Part shown: positions 11,816 to 22,200 of the stretch, in pieces
Numbering within the stretch: the stretch's first letter is position 1
Layout of the letters: the number at the start of each line of letters is the position of its first letter
Source of the DNA: Spirometra erinaceieuropaei
Lineage: Eukaryota > Platyhelminthes > Cestoda > Diphyllobothriidea > Diphyllobothriidae
Reading direction: 5' to 3'
Assembly (NCBI GenBank): GCA_902702965.1
Contig: CACRXP010000227.1
Location: forward strand, 680,937-744,936
DNA length: 64,000 bases
Translations under genes and position numbers: made by a program
The notes under the pieces: generated by a model
Database searches by the model: none
Seen by the model: the letters and a program-made list of their open reading frames with translations, nothing else
What the model was told of the DNA's origin: nothing

Positions 11816-12012
11816 CGATTCCCAGGTGACATATCAAAAGAAGAGGCGGCATTGGCGGATCACTCATTGGACAAAGGGCGCCATAATAAGGAGTGCTGTG
11901 CACAGGACCTCCCAGTCCCTGAAGATGGGTAGACGGATAAACTACCCGAAACGTCGGATCTCAAATAAACCCCTCCCGGTGAACGCTCCCTCTTCTATTG
12001 ATGACAATACTT
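11816..12012 (+). mobile_element. Ribozyme-bearing foldback repeat D2, left arm deleted
   Basis: Matches the right arm of the palindromic copy at 12890-13375 (GGCGGATCACTCATTGGAC ... CGGTGAACGCTCCCTCTTCT). It begins with CCAGGTGACATATC followed by AAAAGAAGAGGC, the reverse complement of that copy's right end, so most of the left arm has been lost. It contains the hammerhead motif listed next. Confidence 0.75.
11912..11960 (+). ncRNA. Hammerhead ribozyme motif, D2 type
   Basis: CTGAAGA core (11919-11925), one extra T, then stem II GGGTAG/CTACCC around a 9 nt loop, then GAAAC and GTC. Stem I can pair GTCC with GGAT over 4 bp, one of them a G-U wobble. Stem III is only AC/GU with no loop, as in the minimal dimer-acting ribozymes described from PLEs. 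All core residues are present. A hammerhead self-cleaves after the C of GUC. Activity is untested, and the extra T after CUGANGA is unusual. Confidence 0.8.
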
Positions 12013-12099
12013 AGAGATGATGCTCAATGATAAGATATTTTGGGGTCAACAGTGAATATGAGGTGATAGATTCCCCTGAATAAAATTGAATTCTGTGGG

Positions 12100-12245
12100 A
12101 TAGCCACGTGACGTTCAACGCCGCAGACAAGCACTTACATACGGAAGGCAAATTAACCAGTGACAAGTGACACCGGGACGGCCAACGTTTCGGAGTTATT
12201 AAGCCTTCCTCGGTCGGCCATGCAGAGGTAGCCTATATAGAGACG
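12100..12245 (-). mobile_element. PLE-like terminal repeat D4 with degenerate hammerhead
   Basis: On the minus strand CTATATAG (near 12233) is followed after about 20 nt by a hammerhead-like motif at 12178-12222: CCGAGGA (U4 changed to C), a weak AGG/CTCC stem, GAAAC and GTT. The TATA-then-ribozyme order matches the lineage-2 PLE terminal repeat near 48.5 kb. No coding sequence is attached. Confidence 0.5.
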
Positions 12246-12889
12246 CTAATGAGGTGAGTTTGCGCCTGCTACAGAACTACCATTAAGTTCTATTGATTTA
12301 AATCAAATGACCTTGTCACTAGCCCTTTTTATGAAGAGGAGTCTCCACTTCTGGTGAAGGGAGGAGTGATTGAACCGGGCATGAAACGCGCGGTCGTTAA
12401 ACGATCAGACCTATCATTTCATAATTTGCCATGCTCGACAACGGCACATTCAAATCAGTGAGGGATCGTCAAAACCAAAACTATTTTTGGATCTGTCCTT
12501 AGGAACGGAATTTTCACAAATTACAGTAATTACACCTTTTTTCATACAATTTCAATTCCAACAACGTCGACTACAAAAGCATACTCCAAAAAGCATCTGG
12601 TGTGGAACAGCTGACACCAGTGGGCACTTATTTATTGGGGATGACGCTCCCCTGCATCACGACAATTGTCCGGGGTGTTGGTTGGTTTTAAAGTCCTCAG
12701 TAGGGTATATTCGACGGGGTTGGGGCAAAATTCCATTGAATTGGCGTCCACCGACCTCTCATTATTATAGAAGGAGATAAGGGCGATTCGAGCTCACCTC
12801 GGAGCTGGCGGTCTACAGTTTACATAAGCGGCCACATGGCGGCCAAAAATCGATACTGGTGGACCGCTTACTGTCAAATACAGAGACAT
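12246..12889. other. No identifiable gene
   Basis: The longest frame is 97 codons and has no recognisable motif. Confidence 0.4.
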
Positions 12890-12945
12890 TAGAATACCCA
12901 TTTGTGGAAAGAAGAGGGGGCGTTCACCGGGAGGGGTTTATTTGA

Positions 12946-12993
12946 GATCTGACGTTTCGGGTAGTTTATTCTTCTACCCATCTTCAGGGACTG
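12946..12993 (-). ncRNA. Hammerhead ribozyme motif, D2 type, left arm
   Basis: Minus strand: CTGAAGA (12981-12987), an extra T, stem II GGGTAG/CTACCC with a 9 nt loop, GAAAC and GTC. The first stem I pair is a C-A mismatch; the next three can pair. Core intact. Confidence 0.78.
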
Positions 12994-13253
12994 CGAAATC
13001 CTGTGCCCAGCACTCCGTGTTATGGCGACCTTTGTCCAATGCGTGATCCGCCAATGCCCCTATCTGACTTTACGAACCTTCTTAGCGGGGGACAGTCACG
13101 GCGCGGGACAATCGGGGCCGTCAGTCATCACCGCGGCCGACGGGGACGATTCAGGTCACGGTGACATGTGGGTTGGATGCAGCCACAGAGGCGCATTGGC
13201 GGATCACGCATTAGACAAAGGGCGCCATAATGAGTGCTGTGCACAGGACTTCC

Positions 13254-13301
13254 CAGTCCCTGAAGATGGGTAGACGAATAAACTACCCGAAACGTCGGAT
13301 C
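13254..13301 (+). ncRNA. Hammerhead ribozyme motif, D2 type, right arm
   Basis: CTGAAGA (13260-13266), an extra T, stem II GGGTAG/CTACCC, GAAAC (13289-13293), GTC, with stem I GTCC/GGAT. Core intact. It faces the motif at 12946-12993, so transcripts of either strand carry one active-orientation ribozyme. Confidence 0.82.
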
Positions 13302-13375
13302 TCAAAAAAACCCTCCGGTGAACGCCCCCTCTTCTTTTGATATGCCACCTGGGAATCGCATTTTCACTAATATTG

Positions 13376-14539
13376 ACCCATTTGTTGCTCACCTGTCATC
13401 GTCGCTGGCAAACACAAGTGCCGACTCACCGCGAGTATGAACACAAATCAGTTGATCTCACTACTTCATCGTAGGCTTGTGAAGGAAATTTTTGGCACCA
13501 GTTCTTCCTCATGGATTGCAAGTCGCCATACCACCAACTGAATGGAATTTAGACTCTCTGTATCAAGGTCAGCTGGAAATTCCCGTGTCACATCCAATCA
13601 CGTGTGGATAAATATTCTCAATATTCGCAGACTCAGATGTGAGTCCCGAACACGCTCGGCCTTGGGATTGGGGTATCGCCTGCTGATAACCACCGGCTGG
13701 CCGTCATTATCGGTAATCCTTCTTCAGGTGAAAGATATTTGCCTGTTTCGCTAAGTTCTTGGTAATTTTTGTTTTCTATCAGGTCAACGCTTTGAGGTTA
13801 TCTACTTCCATTGTCAGCGTGTTCTTCAGTGTTCGTACACTTTGGAAAAGCATCCCCTCATCGGCCCTGAATGTGCATACTTGTTCGGCTACCTGCGTCC
13901 ATAGGAATGAATATTCCTTTGTCTTTGCGGCATTGCAAAAGACACTGGTTAAATTGCATGCTTTTTAAGCCACCATTAAATTATACGCGATTATTGCCCT
14001 ATGTGAACAACCAAGAGACAACCTCGAAAATTCACATGATGTCAACATTTGCAAGACTACCACGCTCCAACCGTCCCAAAGGATCTTTGAACAAAGTGCA
14101 GTTTTCTGCAAAATGAGCAACACAGCAAAAGCGCCATTAATTGTTTTGCCTGATTCACGCTGATGAATAAGAGCAGGCATCAAAAATCAATAAGTGAAAT
14201 ACACACCAGTTAAAGAGAGATATTTCACGAGTGTTGATTTGCTTCTACTTAGTTGGTTCTGGCGCCTAATGTGGGGCGGTGTATTGCGGTTTACTATAGT
14301 TGCCATACTCCTCGCAACCGTTTAGCAGAATCTAGATTTTCTCGCTGGTAGTGAATACGTTAGCTCTGTGCTCCGTATCAATTAATTAAGTTGCGTGTTC
14401 TAAGACGCAGTTTCGGCGAAAAACCTCGTGCATCATCATCACTTACAGTTGTCTGCGCTGGAATCTAGGATTTATTTATACTGGACAGGGTCTCAAGTGG
14501 TTAGCACATCCTTCTGACAATTTCTGGCTATCTGGAAGG
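13376..14539. other. No identifiable gene
   Basis: Short frames only, with no motif recognised. Confidence 0.4.
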
Positions 14540-14730
14540 ATTCAGAAGAAAAAGAAGAAGCGGCCGCCGGAACAAGAATTTTTCTGGCCTGACGTTTCAG
14601 ATTCTCACTCGAACCCACCACCAGAGGCAGTTGCAGACAAAGTTCTCTGATGTTGGGTTCGAGTGAGAATCCGAAACGTTAGACCAATAAACATCTTGTT
14701 CCAACGATTGCATCTTCTTCTTCTTCTATT
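14540..14730. mobile_element. Short foldback repeat D1 with two degenerate hammerheads
   Basis: A GAAGAAAAAGAAGAAG edge on the left mirrors CTTCTTCTTCTTCT on the right. The left arm (minus strand) reads CTGGTGG, GGGTTC-loop-GAATCT, GAAAC, GTC. The right arm reads CTGATGT, GGGTTC-loop-GAATCC, GAAAC, GTT. Each CUGANGA core carries substitutions, so neither is expected to cleave. The unit matches the ribozyme end of the PLE at 48.5 kb. Confidence 0.82.
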
Positions 14731-15410
14731 TGGGAAGGTGTTCATCAGTCGAACTGTTGCTACTTGTCCGGAGTACTGTTTTATGAAATAATTAACTGCG
14801 CTGACATTTTCGCAAAACACGGTCCCGTGGGCGGGAAACAATGGCCAACCAATCAAATTGAACCTTTTGTGCAGTAGTAGACAAATGTGGGTCAGTTATT
14901 GCGTAGGAAACCGAAATGGTAACGTGGTTGCGATGAAGGTCGCCATGACACTGACCCAGTTAACGGCCAGGAAATAAAGCCAGATGCCTATCGGTCCCAG
15001 CATCTCTCGGTGCGTTTAGTTAACACGAACGCAGAAGGGCGTAAACCGTAGAACCAGCTTCACACACACACACTGCAGAGGATAGTTTGACCGTCGCGAA
15101 CGACGAGGTTCACCATTTCCCCACGAGGTGGGCGCGACCGTGACTTGCACGTGAATTTGTTTACAGTGGAGCGGAGTTGTGCCTCGTCCACCTCACAAAT
15201 CCCCTCAACAACCATCACTTTCCAGAGTTAAGAGGAAATCTAGACTACAAAACGTAAGCATGGGATCATTGCTAGACGAACGCCAAACGGTCGTTGACAC
15301 GTTCAGGACCCAACCGGATGACAAACACTAAACGTACCGGGTTTCATTTTGTAAGGGATCTCGGATCCCACGCATGTGAAACTTCATAGTATGAAGAAGC
15401 CATCGCAGAT
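14731..15410. other. No identifiable gene
   Basis: Short (AC)n run near 15060-15071; otherwise nothing recognised. Confidence 0.4.
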
Positions 15411-15590
15411 GATGAAGATGCAGTCACTGAAACGGGAAGTTTATTGGCCGGACGTTTCGGATTCTCACTCGAACCCATCATCTACGACTGTCTTTGATGA
15501 TGGGTTCGAGTGAGATTCCAGAACGTCAGGCCAATAAACTTCTTCTTCCAGGGCTCGCATCTATTTCTTCTTCTGAACTGCTTCCTTAAA
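15411..15590. mobile_element. Short foldback repeat D1 with two degenerate hammerheads
   Basis: Inverted arms share GACGTTTCGGATTCTCACTC / GAGTGAGATTCCAGAACGTC and CATCATC / GATGATG. The left core is TAGATGA and the right core TTGATGA with AGAAC in place of GAAAC, so both are decayed. The right edge has the family ending TTCTTCTTCTGAACTGCTTCC, also present at 26890, 27385 and 49190. Confidence 0.82.
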
Positions 15591-16974
15591 CTTGCCTGTT
15601 TGTCTATAAACAAAAATATGACAAAGGGTCGCCACAAGCTGCTCCGATTTGCTTAAGGCTCATAGTCTATCCAAAAGGTTTTTATTGCTATAAGTGGGTC
15701 ATAAGTTGGGCGTCCGTCTACGGAGGAATCGATTTAAAATTCGAAAGGTTTGTATTTCCATCTCGAAAGATGACTTTGCCCGAATACAATTAGCCTGCCT
15801 TATTATTCAGGGAAACTGTACCAGTGATTACATCGTATATCTGATCCGTTCGTCTAAAATGACTGAACCCTACAGCACCCAGAGGGGGTTAGGTCTCCAC
15901 TGCTGTGAATTCCAGGTTTCCAGCTATTTAGCCGGACAAATGCTGTAATCGTCAGCATGCCCAGTGTAGGCAAACAACTATCGGCACCCGAGTTACCCCA
16001 GGCTACCTGAATCTCTGTCAAATGAAAAGAAGCACCCTCTTCATGTAGACAGTACTCGGATCCCAGGTGAGACATTGCTGTCGCAACCGGGCAGTAGAAT
16101 CCGACGAGAGATGTAGGCTCCGTCATAAGTAGAATCTTTCCATACCAGATTTTCAAAATGAGACTTCTTACCTGTCAGTGCATGCGCCATACTCATGAGG
16201 TTTTAACTGAGAACAATTTAGACATGAAGATGCCATGGCCGTTTAGCGGCTTGTCCATGGAAGATCAATGCTAAACATTGAAATTCCGAAAGACGGAAAT
16301 GGGCTAAGGAGTAAACCCTTCTGAACGTTGGTTTAACCTCATAAAGTGCAAAACATGGCCTGCAAAGTACACGTTGCGTCGCATGCACACGTGGTCTCCT
16401 TTATTTGCTGGCCTAGTTGGATATCCCTGACGTTGATAAAGTGTACTTTAGCCAAACAAGTTGAAAGATTCCCTTGGATCTGCATTCTACTCGAATTATT
16501 TGAAGAATGGGCTGAAAGTCGAGGGGCAGGACAGAATGTGCAAAAAACTGTTCGTTTATGCCTACGCAGTTACTACCAAGTAATCGCCAAGGATATGACA
16601 CCAATTTATTTTCTACATGTGCCTGCGAAAACACAATTTGTAATGCCTGCGCACAAAAATAATAATAATTTGGAAAACTAAGGGATGTTAGGAAAATCCC
16701 GACGACGGTGAAAGTGATTATTTCCAATCTGGCCGAGGGAATTTCAAAAAGGGACTAAATTTCTACTTATTTAGTATTGAAAATTAATTTCCAGAAACCT
16801 TTAAAGGGGCGAATAACTGCCTGAGGGTTACAAATGCAAATTTTTGGTTAATTGATTTTAACATTACCAAATCCTATAAGGTAAAATCTTAGTTTTCCCC
16901 TTTTATCGTCGGGAGGATCCACCTAGACAAATCGCAGTTTCGGTCGGAGGAGAAATCAAGGGTTGAGTCGATGA
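15591..16974. other. No identifiable gene
   Basis: Overlapping frames at 16346-16727 on both strands (111 and 104 codons) have no family motif and are probably chance. Confidence 0.4.
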
Positions 16975-17210
16975 TTGATGATTGGGTCGTTTAACACCTG
17001 CGCCCACCACCGCCATCGGTCTTTTTTACTCTGTCTTGACATTGGGTCCAGATGGAGGGTGGGAAATTGAGGTGCCGTAGATGCTGTGCAAGCTTACTAC
17101 CGCTTTAAACTAATTCACGCGCAACTCACCGTGCCTGTTGCACCTTGGTGTGTAAAACCCGGTGGGCATCTTCGAAATTGACAGTCGAACTGTCAGATGA
17201 CAATCTGAAA
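16975..17210 (+). repeat. Interspersed repeat G, uninterrupted copy
   Basis: Matches segments at 38830-39058/40047-40085 and 53690-53960, for example GATGCTGTGCAAG...TAAACTA...GTGCCTGTT and GTCGAACTGTCAGATGA. It has no MITE at the site where the 38.8 kb copy does, so it serves as an empty-site reference. Confidence 0.65.
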
Positions 17211-17469
17211 CTGGTAATGAACTTGACTTAAAGAACCTGGGGATGAATAAGTCCTTTGAGGGTTTGTAACGGGAGTCTATTTCCGTCAGTCTGTATTCAA
17301 AACGACCTCATAAAGACATGAAAAAGACTTTTCATTGCCCATGAACGCGAAAAAAAGCATTCATTATTCAGTCAGTTGATGGTCAGACGTCTCAAAGCGG
17401 GACTTCGCTGCAGACTACTAAGTTTTTCACCAAATTTCCGGCTGAGCACGGGAATTCGGACCCCTCACA

Positions 17470-17645
17470 TGAAGAATTGACTTGTCCTGGGTTCCATTTA
17501 GGTTAAAGTCAGGGTTGAAGGTTTTGACGGTGTTAAGATAAGGGTAAGGCTTAGGGTTATTATTAGGGTTAGGGGTAGGTTTATAGGAGTTAGTGTAAGG
17601 ATTAAGGGTAGAAGGATAAAAATTAAAGCTAGGATTCAAGTTAGG
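17470..17645 (+). repeat. Degenerate TTAGGG-like array
   Basis: Irregular GGTTAGGG, GGTAAGG and GGATTAAGGG units. This resembles the arrays inside family C elements but I see none of their terminal repeats here. Confidence 0.7.
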
Positions 17646-17999
17646 ATACGTGGGTAAATCTCCCCTTGAATTTAGCGCGGGGTTATCTGTAGTGTTTTAT
17701 CGATCCATATTCCTATGTGGGATCCGTTAAATGCAGTTGAAACCGCCGGAGGATCCGTCTAACGGATATATAGTCAGATAAGTGACCATATTTTCTCGAA
17801 TTCATCTAGTAATCCGTTTGATGTGCCAAGCTGCTTATAATTCACATCTTCCCCATTTGTCTCTCGGAACCCATCTGTTATCGAAAATTCCATTATATTT
17901 TACTGGGAGTGCATAGTATAATTCGAAAAGTCAAATTTCACGACGTTCATTTTATATCTGAATAAAAAATAGATGAACTCACGAGAACTGTAAACCATT
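17646..17999. other. No identifiable feature
   Basis: Nothing recognised between the TTAGGG-like array and the next MITE. Confidence 0.4.
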
Positions 18000-18001
18000 T
18001 A

Positions 18002-18930
18002 CAGTGCGTGACCGATCTCAGGAAATGCTGGTTGACATTATTAGATGCGTTTTCAATTAGAAAGGATTACTTAGGTGGGGTTGCAATATTAAGCATAAGG
18101 CGGCATAATCCTATAATATTTCGGACTTTCCATGATGTTGGATTTTGAGTGCATTTCTTTTTGACCTCCTGTAGAAACCCCACTCGAAAAAAATTGACTG
18201 CTTAAGTAGCATGTATTTTCGCACTGATTTTCGGTGGTCTTATACATTCAAATATATTTTGTAGAAACCATGCGCAAAACACGCTTCTGTTTACTCGTTT
18301 ACGTCATCTTTACATTTTATACCCTAAGAAAGTGCGCATCTGGGTTTCAAAAAGTTTCCGAATTCCCGAATAATTTTGAGCTTGATCTGTTGTTTTATTA
18401 GCATTTAACGATTTCGGACTATAAGGTGCATGCTTGTTGCATAAAGAAAGTCATATGTTCCTCTATGCCTTTGAGAAAACGCTATAGAGACTTCGTAAAA
18501 TGTTTCAGTGGATGCGAAAATAAGGAGCATTGGTAAATGCACATGTGCGATGCTGTATGTAGGGACATCGCATGGTCTTAAAAATCTCATAATAAAAAAC
18601 TTTTCGAAATCGGAAGGATAATCTTTCTTAGGGTAAAAATATATGAAAACAATGTAATTTTCTACCAAACGAGTAAAGAAGGCATGTCTTATGCATGTGT
18701 TATATAAAATATACTTTTATTTATAAGACCATCTAAAATCAGCGTGAAAAATGCATGCTACCCAAGTAGTCAATTTTTACCGAGGTAGAAAGGAAGTGCA
18801 TTCAAAAGCCGGCGCCCCGACGAGTCCGAAATACTTTAAGATTATACCTCCTAATATTCAATTAATCCTTTCTAATCAGAAACTTAATTCAGAATTTCGG
18901 CCAATATTTCATGAGATCGTTCACGCACAG
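18002..18930. repeat. Foldback MITE, subfamily B, complete (copy B2)
   Basis: 929 bp from CAGTGCGTGACCGATCTCAG to CATGAGATCGTTCACGCACAG, flanked by TA at 18000-18001 and 18931-18932. Inverted arms are shared with B1 and diverged. No coding capacity. Confidence 0.92.
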
Positions 18931-18932
18931 TA

Positions 18933-21884
18933 AGTCTTTTTCGGTCTTATTTCGTTTGCTGCTTTCGACAGAATTTGACGCCTTGCATATCGAAGTACAA
19001 TCGTCTCATTTTCGGTAAGCTTTGATTGGTTGACTGTCTGACTGGTTTGATTGCGTTTGTATGTATATTACCAGCAACGAAAAAAACAACGGTCTTGTTG
19101 CAATTTTTAAATAAAACAGTTTCCTCTAGGAGATTTTCGATTGCGAAATCTGATTTTGCTGATTATGAGAAACGGATTAACAATTGCCTCGTAAAGGATT
19201 AGTTTTTGACAAAAGGTGTGTTAATATGTTAGTTTTTCCCAGAAAATGAGCTGAATCGCAAGTGCAGCTTTATAAGCGTCTTCAACACATGCTGTCTGGA
19301 AATTACATTAGAGCTACTGAAAATTAATGACATGTCCCAGCCAAAAATACTTGAAATTATCCAATTCACGATGAACGTGTAAAAGGGACTTTACCTTTCG
19401 CTTGCGTTTTAGCCTGAGCCATTAGCACTGATTCTCCAAAGGAGATTAGACATCTTTTAGTATTTTGTCATGTTTCTATTTATATTGGAAACTAGACAGA
19501 GTATTAAATTCTTCCGAAACAAGGTGACGTGAATAATCAATCCTTTATGCTCAAGACCTGTGACATTTTAACTGGGGAAAAAGGACTATAATAGGCGTGT
19601 ATCAGTTCAGCTCTGAATTTGCTATTGTCTTGGGAATGAAATCTATATGATAGATCTACTATGACGCTGGGATTATGTGTTTTCGCATGAACTCTGTTCT
19701 TTCCATTAGAAATTTCTATCATACTTTCCTCGGGATAGTTTTTGATGTGGCGTAACGCTATGTAACGTCTTCTAGCATTAAATAACCTGGTCATCTAGAT
19801 CATAATATGCCTGATCGACTGATCCGCTCTCCAGGCTACAAGCCACTAGGTGTCTGGATTCCGAACTTCTCATGTGGCAGCAATTTTTTACGGGTTCTAG
19901 TGGCTTTTTTATGCTAGGTAAATACTGCATGTTGGATCATCATGTTGACGATTGCGTTGGTGTAAAAACAACTGATGGCTTGTCTAGCCGATAAAATTCC
20001 AAGAACTCATCTTCCTCCTATCCGGTTGAGCAGATTGGGAAAGTCTGCCTGTATCTTTTGGATAGTGGTAGATCTAGAGGTGTGTATTGACGACGAAGGT
20101 CCTGACGACTTCATCGAGTTGTCCTCGCATCTACTAGGCGAAAAGTCAGATGGTACGAGTAGTCATACAGATAGCGAGATTTTACGATCTGATTTATGGA
20201 GCCGCGAGCGAAACCACCGACCGCTGTGCGACCACCAATGCACATACATAAGGTTACGTTGATCCGCTGTCTCGTATTATCGTATCTATTCACAGGGAGA
20301 TGTGAACATAAGATAATTGGGCAACTTTCCTTCATGATGAATTCTTCACTAGGAAGCCTTATTTTTTTCTTTCCACGCTGCCGATAAAACGGAATGACTT
20401 TAAACCTCCGATGCCCGAACTTGGCGAACACGTTTAGGACTACCTAAATGTTTTGTCCGTGCGGGAATCCCCAAATCTAATTGTTTCTGCTTCGACTTAT
20501 TTTCAGGCAAACTTTGAGGCAGAAAGCCGCTATTGGGTCAACCAATGGTCGAATGACCTTGAAAGCAGTCACCTATGAGCTGGAGCATAAATGTATGTGC
20601 ATATCCAGTAAATGACGAAACAGATATTCACTTAAAATTCTTAATGCCTCAAAAACCGAATCAAATAAATCAACCCAACCACTTAAAAATCGATCACTTA
20701 ACACTCGACACCAATTCGCATGCAATAGAGGGTCATAGACGAAAATATGAGCCCATTAAGTACAGTAGACAACCTTGAGCCAAATTCCCCGGCGTTTCTT
20801 ATTGTCGTGTCTTGATTTTAGCTCTAATTCTGAAATCTTCTCTCTGGAATTTATGGTAATGTTAATATGCGGAAACCATATTCCTGTGCCCAGCCAACAA
20901 GCATTTTTAATAAATTTGAAAATCCCGAAAACATAAACTTTCTTGTCAAACTAGTAAGAAACGAAGACGGAAACTTTAAACTGATGTATGAAACATTTTA
21001 TTTAAAAATCTAGAGGTAAATAGAACTAGTGCATGATATACCATGTCAGCTAGTTAGCTGCTTGATTCGGAGCAAGGTTCTCCTAAATGAGGATCTGCAC
21101 TGTTGTGAAAAATCTCCGCGCATTGTTGGAGATGAACTTGTTTGTTTTAAGTAGTCATAGGCAGAGATATTGCCAAAGGCCCCTCTGGTGACTGTAGATT
21201 AAGATAAAGTCAAAAATACCAAGTGAGCATGTAGTTTTGTCCATGTTAAGGGCTATTTGTGGCTTAAAATGTTGTGTTCTTTCACACGACCGTGAAGGTC
21301 ATTAGGCCAGAAGATGTCCTTGAAATGTCAAAAGGCTAGTGCCTATATACTGCTTTCTCGGAAGTTGTTTTGCCTCTAAGTAACGATGTGGTCATATGTA
21401 TACGCTGGTATATACATTAAATATTACCGCTGTTTGACTGTCCCAATATAGGGTCGCAAATAGCACACTCTTGGAGGAATAAAAACATCCCCTACCATTG
21501 CAAAAAGGTTTTGGTTATGGAGGTTTGCACACGACTAGTCAGGCATTTTGCCTCTTTACCAAAGTGAAATCAAAGACAAATTTATGAATTTTTTTCATTT
21601 TTGTATTCGCCTGACTAGGCCTGGACACACCATAATAGTCCTCAAGCGACTAAAGCGATATTAGTCTGATTTTTATAATTTGTCCGCGAGCTTAAAAAAT
21701 GTTTAAATAAATCACGTCTTATTAGCGAAAAGAGAATTCTCAGCGACTTGAAAAGCGTGTTGCCCCTACCACCAGATCGCCTTTTCTTCTCATTTACGTG
21801 CGGGGTTGCACGTCTCTGCTTCTTTTGTACATGTATATAAACGAAAATTCGAGGTCAGGATAAATTATCCCGTTCAGCATCCGC
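18933..21884. other. No identifiable gene, about 3 kb
   Basis: AT-rich, apparently unique sequence. Frames at 19975-20431 are under 110 codons, overlap on opposite strands and match nothing I know. This is the longest stretch without a recognised element. Confidence 0.45.
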
Positions 21885-22145
21885 AAAGGAAGACGAAGAT
21901 GAAAAAGAGCCGATTTCATGGACTCCACTGTACTTGTGCTGACGTTTTGGAAACTTCTTCGTTTCCATAAGCCAGAAGGCAGGCCAGAGGTCGGGCGTCA
22001 GGCATGCCTATAACGCGAAACAGGCGGCGAGACAGAACAAATCTAGACTAACAGGAACAGACACCACACCATCCTGATGATGGAAAGGAGAAGGTTTCCG
22101 TAACGTCAGGATGAAATCGCCTTTTCTCTTCTTCATCTTCTTCCG
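21885..22145. mobile_element. Foldback repeat D3 with two decayed hammerheads
   Basis: The left edge GAAGATGAAAAAGAGCCGATTT mirrors the right edge ATGAAATCGCCTTTTCTCTTC. The left arm, on the minus strand, has GGAAAC...GTTTCC then AAAACGTC. The right arm has CTGATGA (22074-22080), an extra T, GGAAA...TTTCC, then GTAAC and GTC. The right motif keeps CUGAUGA but G12-A13 is broken (GTAAC). Same plan as D1 and D2 with a different stem II. Confidence 0.75.
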
Positions 22146-22160
22146 GGGATTATGAACTGG

Positions 22161-22161
<1 letters not shown>

Positions 22162-22195
<34 letters not shown>
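22162..22195. repeat. (AT)n microsatellite
   Basis: Seventeen AT units directly after the D3 foldback. The repetitive Tyr-Ile frames across it are artefacts. Confidence 0.95.

Positions 22196-22200
<5 letters not shown>

Larger units (their letters stand above)
12890..13375. mobile_element. Palindromic repeat D2 with two opposed hammerheads
   Basis: Left arm (about 12907-13053) and right arm (about 13191-13340) are inverted copies. Both include GGCGTTCACCGGGAGG or its equivalent, a hammerhead motif, the block CAGTCCCTGAAGATGGG and GGCGGATCACGCATTGGAC. The 137 bp centre is not repeated. The right end CCCCCTCTTCTTTTGATATG matches, inverted, the start of the copy at 11816. No coding capacity; the plan fits inverted PLE terminal repeats. 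Confidence 0.85.
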
